This document shows, in pieces, positions 24,540 through 35,245 of a DNA stretch of 64,000 nucleotides. Each line of letters begins with the position of its first letter. The first letter of the stretch is position 1. A program made the position numbers and the translations under genes. The DNA comes from Fistularia commersonii (lineage: Eukaryota; Chordata; Actinopteri; Syngnathiformes; Fistulariidae). Below the pieces are notes generated by a model. That model was not told the origin of the DNA and did not search any database. It worked only from the letters and a program-made list of their open reading frames with translations. The stretch lies in the NCBI GenBank assembly GCA_037954325.1, contig JBBMNZ010000043.1, positions 372,001-436,000 of the forward strand. The letters run 5' to 3'.

Positions 24540-25680
24540 TTGATTAGGAGTGGAAATAACTAATGAATTTCATCTAGCTTGTTTCTGATGTTGAAATATG
24601 TTTTTTAGGACATGATTCTGCACAAAATATGTCAAATTCAGCGTAATCCCATCACAGGTTCAAAAGATATAGCCATTCGTTCAAAAAGTGTTTATCTTAT
24701 TGGGTTGAAGCGTTTTTGATTAGAAGTGGAAATAACTAATGAATTTCATCAAGCTGGTTTCTGCTGTTGAAATATGTTTTTTAGGACATGATTCTACGCA
24801 AAATATGTCAAATTCAGTGTAATCCAGCGTCAAGATCAAAAGATATAGCCTTTCGTTCAAAAAGTGCTTATCTCTCGGAGTTGAAGAGTTTTTGATTAGG
24901 AGTGGAAATAACTAATCAATTTCATCAAGCTGGTTTCTGTTGTCGAAATATGTTGTACAGGACATGATTCAGCACAAAAAATGTAAAATTCAGTGTAATC
25001 CAGCTACAAGTTCAAAAGATACAGCCATTAGTTCAAAAAGTGCTTATCTCACCGAGTTGAAGCGTTTTTGATTAGGAGTGGAAATAACTAATGAATTTCA
25101 TCAAGTTAGTTTCTACTGTTGAAATATGTTGTTTAGGACAAGATTCTGCACAATATATGTCAAATTCTGTGTAATCCCATCGAAGGTTCAAAAGATATAG
25201 CCATTCGTTCAAAAAGTTCTTATCTTATCGAGTTGAAGCGTTTTTGATTAAGAGAGGAAATAACTATTGAATTTCACCAAGCCTTTTCCTGCTGCTGATA
25301 GATGTTGTATAGGACATGATTCTGTACAATATATGTCAAATTCAGTGTAATCCAGCGACAAGATCAAAAGATATAACCATTCGTTCGAAATCTGCTCATC
25401 TCACCGAGTTGAAGCGTTTTTGAGTTGGAGTTGAAATAACTAATGAATTTCAATATGCTGGTTTTTGCTGTTGATATATGTTGTTTAGGACAAGATTCTG
25501 CACAATATATGTCAAATTCAGTGTGATCCCATCACAGGTTCAAAAGATATATCCATTCGTTCAAAAAGTCTTCATCTCACTGAGTTGAAGCGTTTTTGAT
25601 TAGGAGTGGAAAAAAAAAAAGAATTTCATTAATCTGGTTTCTGTTGTTGAAATATGTTGTTTAGGACATGATTCTGCATA
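24540..25680 (+). repeat. Partial copy of reduced HOR (copy 4 type)
   Basis: Matches 17,505-18,640 at a constant offset of 7,034 bp: ctacgcaaaatatg monomer at 24,792 against 17,758, and poly-A tract at 25,610 against 18,576. It carries the same 704-bp internal loss as copy 4, so it was copied after that loss or the reverse. The offset is close to 40 monomers. Confidence 0.85.
25610..25620 (+). repeat. Poly-A tract variant monomer (11 A)
   Basis: Most distal of the six poly-A monomers and the shortest run. The flanks match those of the tract at 18,576. Confidence 0.9.
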
Positions 25681-25754
25681 AAATATGTCAAATTCAGTGT
25701 AATTCAGCGACAAAATCAAAAGATATAGCCATTCGTTCAAAAAGTGTTTATCTT

Positions 25755-25870
25755 ATCGGGTTGAAAAATTGTTTAGGAAAAGATTTTGTACAATTTATGT
25801 CAAATTCAGTGTAATCCAGGCACATTTTCAAAAGCTATACCCATGCGTTAAAAAAGTGCTTTTCTCACCG
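25755..25870 (+). repeat. Truncated monomer (about 110 bp), first instance
   Basis: The sequence runs cgggttgaaaaattgtttagg, so p1-6 (gttgaa) is joined straight to the p63-68 copy of gttgaa. This removes about 62 bp, plus a few further bases. The next monomer carries agattttgtacaatttatg, also seen in the second instance. Confidence 0.8.
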
Positions 25871-28862
25871 AGTTTAAGCGTTATTGAGTTGGAGTGGAAA
25901 TTACTAATGATTTGCAATATGCTGGTTTTTGCTGTTGATATGTGTTGTTTAGGACATGATTTTGCACAATATATGTCAAATTCAGTGTAATCCAGCTAAA
26001 AGTTCAAAAGATATAGCCATGCGTTCAAAAAGTGCTTATGTCACCGAGTTGAAGCGTTTTTGATTAAGAGAGGAAATAACTATTGAATATCATCAAGCTG
26101 GTTTCTGCTTTTGAAATATGTTGTTTAGGACATGATTCTGCACAATATATGTCAAATTCAGTGTAATCCTGCAACAAGTTCAAAAGATTAGCCATAAGGT
26201 TAAAAAGTGCTTATCTTCCCGAGGTTAAATCTTTTTTGAGTTGGAGTGGAAATAACTAATGAATTTCATCATGCTGGTTTCTGCTGTTGATATATGTTGT
26301 TTAGGACATGATTCTGTGCAATATATGTCAAATTCAGTGTCATCCAGGTACAAGTTCAAAAGAAATAGCCATTTGTTCAAAAAGTGCTTCTCTCACCTAG
26401 TTGAAGCGTTTATTATTAGGAGTGGAAATACCTAATGGATTTCATCAAGCTGGTTTTTGCCGTTGAATTATGTTTTTTAGAACATGTTTTTGCACAAAAT
26501 ATGTCAAATTCAGTGTAATCCAGCCACAAGATCAAAAGATATAGCCATTCGTGCAAAAATTGCTTATCTCACCGAGTTGAAGCATTTTGGATTAGGAGTG
26601 GAAATAACTAATGAATTTCACCAAGTTGGTTTTTGCTGTTGATATATGTTGTTTAGGACATGATTCTGCACAATATATATCAAATTCAGTGTAATCCAGC
26701 CACAAGTTCAAAAGATATAGCCAAAAGGTCAAAAACTGCTTATCTTATCGAGTTAAATCCTATTTGAGTTGGAGTGGAATAACTCATGAATTTCATCATG
26801 CTGGTTTCTGCTGTTGAAATATGTTGTTTAGGACTTGATTCTGCAGAACACATGTCAAATTCAGTGTAATCCCATCACCGGTTCAAAACATGTAGCCATT
26901 CGTTAAAAAAATGCTTATCACACCTAGTTGAAGCGCTTTTGATTAAGAGAGGAAATAACTATTGAAATACACCAAGCCTGTTTTTGCTGGTGATAGATGT
27001 TGTATCGAACATGATTCTGTCCAATATATGTCAAATTCAGTGTAATCCAGTGACCAGATCAAAAGATATAGCCATTCGTGCAAAAACTGCTATTCTCACC
27101 GAGTTGAAGCATTTTTGATTTTGAGTGGAAATGACTTATGAATTCAATATGCTGGTTTTTGCTGTTGATATATGTTGTTTAGGACAAGATTCTGCACAAT
27201 ATATGTCAAATTCAGTGTAATCCAGCTACAAGTTCAAAAGATATAGCCATAAGGTCAAAAAGTGCTTATCTACACCGAGTTAAATTGTTTTTGAGTTTGA
27301 GTGGAAATAACTAATGAATTTCATCATGCTGGCTTCTGCTGTTGAAATATGTTGTTTAGGACATGATTCTGCACAATATATGTCAAATTCAGTGTAATCC
27401 AGCTACAAGTTCAAAAGATATAGCCATAAGGTTAAAAAGTGCTTATCTTACCGAGGTTAAATCTTTTTTGAGTTGGAGTGGAAATGACTAATGAATCTAG
27501 TCATGCTGGTTTCTGCTGTTGATATATGTTGTTCAGGATATGATTCTGCACAATATATGTCAAATTCAGTGTAATCCAGCGACAAGATCAAAAGATATAG
27601 CCATTCATGCAAAAAGTGCTTATCTCACGGAGTTGAAGCGTTTTTGATTAGGATTGGAAATATCTAATGTATTTCATCAAGTTGGTTTCTACTGTTGAAA
27701 TATGCTGTTTAGAACATGATTTTTTACAATATATATCAAATTCATTGTAATCCCATCACAGGTTCAAAAGATATAGCCAATCGTTCAAAAAGTGCTTATC
27801 TCACCGAGTTAACGCGTTTTTGATTAAGAAAGGAAATAACTATTGAATTTCACCAAGCCTGTTTCTGGTGTTGATAGATGTTGTGTAGGACATGATTCTG
27901 CACAATATATGTCAAATTCAGTGTAATCCAGCGACAAGATCAAAAGATATAGCCATTCGTTCAAAAAGTGCTTATCACACCGAGTTGAAGCGTTTTTGAG
28001 TTGGAGTGGAAATTACTAATGATTTGCAATATGCTGGTTTTTGCTGTTGATATGTGTTGTTTAGGACATGATTTTGCACAATATATGTCAAATTCAGTGT
28101 AATCCAGCTACAAGTTCAAAAGATATAGCCATTCGTTCAAAAAGTCTAGATCTCACCGACTTGAAGCGTATTTGATTCGGAGTGGAAATAACTAATGAAT
28201 TTAATCAAGCTGGTTTCTGCTGTTGAAATATGTTGTTTAGCACATGATTCTACACAAAATATGTCAAATTCAGTGTAATCCAGCGTCAAAATCAAAAGAT
28301 ATAGCCTTAAGGTCAAAAAGTGCTTATCTTACCGGGTTAAATTGTTTTTAAATTGGAGTGGAAATAACTAATAAATTTATTCATGCTGGTTTCTGCTGTT
28401 GATATATGTTATTTAGGACATGATTCTGCACAATATATGTCAAAATCAGTGTAATCCAGCTACAAATTCAAAAGATATAGCCATTCGTTCAAAAAGTTCT
28501 TATATCACTGACTTGAAGCGTTTTTGACTAGTAGAGGAAATAACTAATGAATTTCATCAAGCTGGTTTCTGCTGTTGAAATATGTTTTTTAGGACATGAT
28601 TCTGCACAAAATATGTCAAATTCAGTGTAATCCAGCGTCAAGATCAAAATATATAGCCATTCGTTAAAAAAGTGCTTTTCTCACCGAGTTGAAGCCTTAT
28701 TGATTAGGAGTGGAAATAACTGATGAATTTCATTAATCTGGTTTCTGCTGTTGAAATATGTTGTTTAGGACAATATTCTGCACAAAATATGTCAAATTCA
28801 GTGTAATTCAGCGACAAAATCAAAAGATATAGCCATTCGTTCAAAAAGTGTTTATCTTTTCG

Positions 28863-28979
28863 GGTTGAAATATGTTGTTTAGGACAAGATTTTGTACAAT
28901 TTATGTCAAATTCAGTGAAATCCAGGTACATTTTCAAAAGATATACCCATTCGTTAAAAAAGTGCTTTTCTCAACGAGT
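28863..28979 (+). repeat. Truncated monomer (about 114 bp), second instance
   Basis: Here gggttgaaatatgttgttt joins the two gttgaa hexamers of one monomer cleanly, losing 62 bp. It shares aagattttgtacaatttatg with the instance at 25,755, so the two are copies of one event. Confidence 0.85.
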
Positions 28980-29116
28980 TGAAGCGTTATTGATTAGGAG
29001 TGGAAATAACGAATGAATTTCATTAATCTGGTTTCTGCTGTTGAAATATGTTGTTTAGGACATGATTCTGCAAAAAATATGTCAAATTCAGCTTAAACCC
29101 ATCACATGTTCAAAAG

Positions 29117-30396
29117 ATATAGCCATTCGTTCAAAAACGTCTTGTCTAACCGAGTTGAAGCGTTTTTGATTAGGAGTGGAAAAAACTAATGGATTTCATC
29201 AAGCTGGTTTCTGCTGTTGAAATATGTTGTATAGGACATGATTCTGCACAATATATGTCAAATTCAGTGTAATCCAGCGAAAAGATCAAAAGATATAGCC
29301 ATTCGTTCAAAAACTGCTTATCTCACCGAGTTGAAGCGTTTTTTAGTTGGAGTGGAAATAACTAATGAATTTCAATTTGCTGGTTTTTACTGTTGATATA
29401 TGTTGTTTAGGACATGATTTTACACAATATATGTCAAATTTAGTGTAATCACATCACAGGTTCAAAAGATATAGCCATTCGTTCAAAAAGTGAGTATCTT
29501 ATCGGGTTGAAGCGTTTTGATTAAGAGTGAAAATAACTAATGAATTTCATCAAGCTGGTTTCTGCTTTTGAAATATGTTGTTTAGGACATGATTCTGCAA
29601 TATATATGTCAAATTCAGTGAAACCCAGCTACAGGATCAAAATATATAGCCATTCGTTCAGAAAGTGCTTCTCTCACCGAGTTGAAGCGTTTTTTATTAG
29701 GGATGGAAATAACTAATGAATTTCATCAAGCTGGTTTCTCCTGTTGAAATATGTTGTTTTGAAAATGATTCTGCACAATTAATGTCAAATTCAGTGTAAT
29801 CCAGCTACAAGTTCAAAAGATATAGCCATTCGTTAAAAAAGTGCTTATCTCACCGAGTTGAAGCGTTTTTATTAGGGATGAACACAACTAATGATTTTCA
29901 TCAAGCTGGTTTCTCCTGTTGAAATATGTTGTTTAGAAAATGATTCTGCACAATATATGTCAACTTCAGTGTTATCCAGCTACAAGTTAAAAAGATATAT
30001 CTATAAGGTCAAAAACTGCTTATCTTATCGAGTTAAATTGTTTTTGAGTTGGAGTGGAAATAACTAATGAATTTCATCAAGCTGGTTTCTGCTGTTGATA
30101 TATGTTGTCTAGGACATGATTCTGCACGATATATGTCAATTTCAGTGTAATCCCATCACATGTTAAAAACATATAGCCATTCATTCAAAAAGTCTTCATC
30201 TCACCGAGTTGAAGCGTTTTTGATTAGGAGTGAAAATAACAAATGAATTTCATCGAGCTGGTTTCTACTGTTGAAATATGTTGTTTAGGACATGATTCTG
30301 CAATATATATGTCAAATTCAGTGTAACCCAGCTACAGGATCAAAATTTGTAGCCATTCGTTCAAAAAGTGCTTTTCTCACCGAGTTGAAGCGTTTT
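29117..30396 (+). repeat. 1.28-kb segment, copy 2
   Basis: Second copy of the segment at 19,571-20,850, with modest divergence (for example cttgtctaacc against cttatctaacc). At its end the two diverge: copy 1 continues into gagttggagtggaaattac, copy 2 into gattaggagtggaaataac. Confidence 0.8.
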
Positions 30397-32675
30397 TGAT
30401 TAGGAGTGGAAATAACTAATGAATTTCATCAAGCTGGTTTCTGCTGTTGAAATATGTTTTTTAGGACATGATTCTGCACAAAATATGTCAAATTCAGTGT
30501 AATCCAGCGTCAAGATCAAAAGATAAAGCCTTTCGTTCAAAAAGTACTTATCTCACCGAGTTGAAGCGTTTTTGATTAGGAGTGGAAATAACTAATGAAT
30601 TTCATCAAGCTTGTTTCTGCCGTTGAAATATCTTGTTTAGGACATGATTCTGCACAATATATGTCAAATTCAGTGGGATCCCATGACAAGTTCAAAAGAT
30701 ATAGCCCTTGGTTCAAAAAGGACTTATCTCACCGAGTTGAAGCGTTTTTGATTAGGATTGGAAACAACTAATGGATTTCAACAAACTGGTTTCTGCTGTT
30801 GAAATATGTTGTTTAGGACATGATTTTGCACTAAATATTTCAAATTCAGTGTAATCCAGCGACAAGATCAAAAGATATAGCCATTCGTGCAAAAAGTGCT
30901 TATCTCACGGAGTTGAAGCGTTTTTGATTTGGAGTGGAAATAACTCATGAATTCCATCAAGCTGGTTTTTGCTGTTGATATATGTTGTTTAGGACATGAT
31001 TCTGAAAAATATATGTCAAATTCAGTGTGATCCCATCACATGTTCAAAAGATATAGCCATTCGTTCAAAAACTGCTTATGTCACCGAGTATAAGCGTTTT
31101 TGAGTTGGAGTGGAAATAACTAATGAATTTCAATATGCTGGTTTTTGCTGTTGATATATGTTGTTTAGGACATGATTCTTCACAATATATGTCAATATCA
31201 GTATAATCCAGCGACAAGATCAAAAGATATAGCCATTCGTTCAAAAACTGCTTATCTCACCGAGTTGAAGCGTTTTTGAGTTGGAGTGGAAATAACTAAT
31301 GAATTTCAATATGCTGGTTTTTGCTGTTGATATATGTTGTTTAGGACATGATCCTACACAATATATGTCAAATTCAGTGTAATCCCATTACAAGTTAAAA
31401 ACATATCGCCATTCGTTCAAAAAGTCTTCATCTCACCCAGTTGAAGCGTTTTTGATTAGGAGTGAAAATAACTAATGAATTTCATCAAGCTGTTTTCTAC
31501 TGTTGAAATATGTTGTTTAGGACATGATTCTGCAATATATATATCAAATTCAGTGTAACCCAGCTACAGGATCAAAATATATAGCCATTCGTTCATAAAG
31601 TGCTTTACTCACCGAGTTGAACTATTTTTGATTAGGAGTGGAAATAACTAATGGATTTCATCAAGCTGGTTTTTGCTGTTGACATATGTTGTTTGAAACA
31701 TGATTTTGCACAATATATGTCAAATTTAGTGTGATCCCATCACAGGTTCAAAAGATATATCCATTCGTTCAAAAAGTCTTCATCTCACTGAGTTGAAGCG
31801 TTTTTGATTAGGAGTGGAAATAACTAATGAATTTCATCGAGCTGGTTTCTACTGTTGAAATATGTTTTTTAGGACATGATTCTGCACAAAATATGTCAAA
31901 TTCAGTGTAATCCCATCACAGGTTCAAAAGATATAGCCATTCGTTCAAAAACTGTTTATCTTATCGGGTTGAAGCGTTTTTGATTAGGAGAGGAAATAAC
32001 TAATGAATTTCATCAAGCTGGTTTCTGCTGTTGAAATATGTTGTTTAGGACATGATTCTATAAAAAATATGTCAAATTCAGTGTAATCCAGCGTCAAGAT
32101 CAAAAGATAAAGCCTTTCGTTCAAAAAGTACTTATCTCACCGAGTTGAAGCGTTTTTGATTAGGAGTGGAAATAACTAATGAATTTCATCAAGCTTGTTT
32201 CTGCCGTTGAAATATCTTGTTTAGGACATGATTCTGCACATTATATGTCAAATTCAGTGTAATCCAGCTACAAGTTCAAAAGATATAGCCATAAGGTTAA
32301 AAAGTGCTTATCTTCCCGAGGTTAAATCTTTTTTGAGTTGGAGTGGAAATAACTAATGAATTTCATCATGCTGGTTTCTGCTGTTGATATATGTTGTTTA
32401 GGACATGATTCTGCACAATGTATGTCAAATTCAGTGGCATCCAGGTACATGTTCAAAAGATATAGCCATTTGTTCAAAAAGTGCTTCTCTCACCTAGTTG
32501 ACGCGTTTTTGATTAGGAGTGGAAATACCTAATGGATTTCATCAAGCTGGTTTTTGCCGTTGAATTATGTTGTTTAGAACATGATTTTGCACAAAATATG
32601 TCAAATTCAGTGTAATCCAGCGACAAGATCAAAAGATATAGCCATTCGTTCAAAAAGTGCTTATCTTATCGGGTT

Positions 32676-32715
32676 GAAGCGTTTTCGATTAAAAAAGTGC
32701 TTATCTCACCGATTT
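32676..32715 (+). repeat. 40-bp monomer remnant (copy A)
   Basis: Two gaagcg anchors lie only 40 bp apart: gaagcgttttcgatt is followed directly by aaaaaagtgcttatctcacc and then gatttgaagcg. About 136 bp of a monomer is missing, so the 176-bp register shifts here. The same junction occurs at 38,867 and 47,875. Confidence 0.92.
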
Positions 32716-35204
32716 GAAGCGTTTTTGAATAGGAGTGGAAATAACTAATGGATTTCATCAAGCTGGTTTCTGCTGTTGAAATATGTTTTTTGGGATATGA
32801 TTCTGCACAATATATGTATAATTCAGTGTGATCCCATTAAAGGTTCAAAGGATATAGCCATTCTTTCAAAAAGGACTTATCTCACCGAGTTGAAGCGTTT
32901 TTGATTCGGAGTGGAAATAACTAAGGGATATCATCAAGCTGGTTTCTGCTGTTGAAATATGTTAATTATGACATAATTCTGCACAATATATGTCAAATTA
33001 AGTGTAACCCCTTCACAAGTTCAAAAGATATAGCCATTCGTTCAAAAAAAGCTTATCTTATCGGGTTGAAGCGTTTTTGATTAGGAGTGGAAATAACTAA
33101 TGAATTTCATCAAGCTGGTTTCTGCTGTTGAAATATGTTGTTTAGGACATGATTCTGCAAAATATATGTCAAATTAAGTGTAATCCCTTCACAAGTTCAA
33201 AAGATATAGCCATTCGTTCAAAAAGTGCTTATCTCACCGAGTTGAAGCGTTTTTGATTAGGAGTGGAAATAACTTGAATTTCATCAAGCTGGTTTCTGCT
33301 GTTGAAATATGTTGTTTAGAACATGATTCTGCACAATATATGTCCAATTCAGTGTAATCCCTTCATAGGTTCAAAAGAAATCGCCAGTCGTTCCAAAAGA
33401 ACTTATCTGACCGAGTTGAGGCGTTTTTGATTCGGAGTGGAAATAACCAATGAATTTCATCAAGCTCGTTTCTGCTGTTGAAATATGTTCTTTAGGACAT
33501 GATTCTGCACAATATATGTCAAATTCAGTGAAATCCCATCACAGGTTCAAAAGATATAGCCATTCGTTCAAAAATTGCTTATCTCACCAAGTTGAAGAGT
33601 TTTTGATTAGGAGCGGAAATAACTATTGAATTTCATCAAGCTGGTTTCTGCTGTTGAAATATGTTGTTTAGGACATGATTCTGCACAATATACGTCAAAT
33701 TCTTATGAGCCCATTACAGGTTGAAAGGATATAGCCATCCGTTCAAAACGTACTTATGAGACCGAGTTGAAGCGTTTTTGATTAGGAGTGGAAATAACTA
33801 ATGGATATTATCAAGCTGGTTTCTGCTGTTGAAATATGTTGTTTATGACATAATTCTGCACAATATATGTCAAATTAAGTGTAATCCCTTCACAAGTTCA
33901 AAAGATATAGCCATTCATTCAAAAAGTACTTATCTCACCGAGTTGAAGCGTTTTTGATTCGGAGTGCAAATAACTAATGAATTTCATCAAGCTGGTTTCT
34001 GCTGTTGAAATATGTTGTTTAGGACAAGATTCTGCACAATATATGTCAAATTCAGTGAAATCCCATCACAGGTTCAAAAAATATAGCCATTCGTTCAAAA
34101 ATTGCTTATCTCACCAAGTTGAAGAGTTTTTGATTAGTATTGGAAATAACTAATGAATTTCATCAAGCTGGTTTCTGCTGTTGAAATATGTTATTTAGGA
34201 CATGATTCTGGACAATATATGTCAAATTCAGTGTAATCCCTTCACAAGTTAAAAAGATATAGCCATTCGTTCAAAAAGTACTTATCTCACCGGGTTGAAG
34301 CGTTTTTGATTAGGAGTGGAAATAACTTTTGAATTTCATCAAGCTGGTTTCTGCTGTTGAAATATGTTTTTTAGGACATGATTCTGCAAAATATTTGTCA
34401 AATTTAGTGAAATCCCATTACAGGTTCAAAGGATATAGCCATTCGTCCAAAAAGTACTTATGTCACCAAGTTGAAGAGTTTTTGATTAGTATTGGAAATA
34501 ACCAATGAATTACGTCAAGCTGGTTTCTGTTGTTGAAATATGTTGTTAGGTCAAGATTCTGCACAATATATGTCATATTCAGAGATATCCCATCAAAAGT
34601 CCAAAAGATATAGCCATTCGTTCAAAAAGTGCTTAACTCACCCAGTTGAGACGTTTCTGATTAGGAGTGGAAATAACTAATGAATTTCATCAAGCTGGTT
34701 TCTGCTGTTGAAATATGTTGTTTAGGACATGATTCTGCACAATATATGTCAAATTCAGTATAATCCCTTCATAGGTTCAAAAGATATCGCCATTCGTTCA
34801 AAATATACTTATATCACCGAGTTGAAGCGTTTTTGGATTCAGAGTGGGAATAACCAATGAATTTCATCAAGCTGGTTTCTGCTGTTGAAATATGGTTTTA
34901 GGATATGATTCTGCAAAATATATGGCAAATTTAGTGTAATCACAACACAGGTTCAAAAGATATAGCCATTCGTTCAAAAACTGCTTATCTTATCGGGTTG
35001 AAGCGTTTTTGATTAGGAGTGGAAATAACTAATGGATTTAATCAAGCTGGTTTCTGCTGTTGAAATATGTTGTTTAGGAAGTGATTCTGCACAATATATA
35101 TCAAATTTAGTGTAATCCAGACACAAGTTCAAAAGATATAGCCATTCGATCAAAAAGTGCTTATGTCATCGAGTTGAAGCGTTTATGATTCGCATTGGAA
35201 ATAA

Positions 35205-35245
35205 CTAATGAAAGAATCAAGATGCTTTCTGCTGTCTAAATATGT
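35205..35245 (+). repeat. Variant core aaagaatcaag, first of nine
   Basis: Here aaagaatcaagatgctttct replaces the usual gaatttcatcaagctgg stretch, and tgtctaaatatg replaces tgttgaaatatg. The monomer is 1 bp short and loses both arms of the common inverted repeat. Copies begin at 35,211, 37,145, 41,404, 43,338, 49,884, 51,641, 55,862, 59,205 and 63,777. The spacing of 1,934 bp inside units A and B is 11 monomers less 2 bp. Confidence 0.88.

Larger units (their letters stand above)
25690..31889 (+). repeat. Mosaic of diverged monomers before the HOR region
   Basis: About 35 monomers of mixed subtype, without an obvious local higher-order period. Pieces resemble elsewhere: 25,990-26,560 is like 8,560-9,210 (ccatgcgttcaaaaagtgc, gtgcttatcttcccgagg), and 28,455-28,540 is like the gacttgaagcgtttttgac monomer. 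It holds two truncated 114-bp-type monomers and the second copy of the 1.28-kb segment. No gene is visible. Confidence 0.85.
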
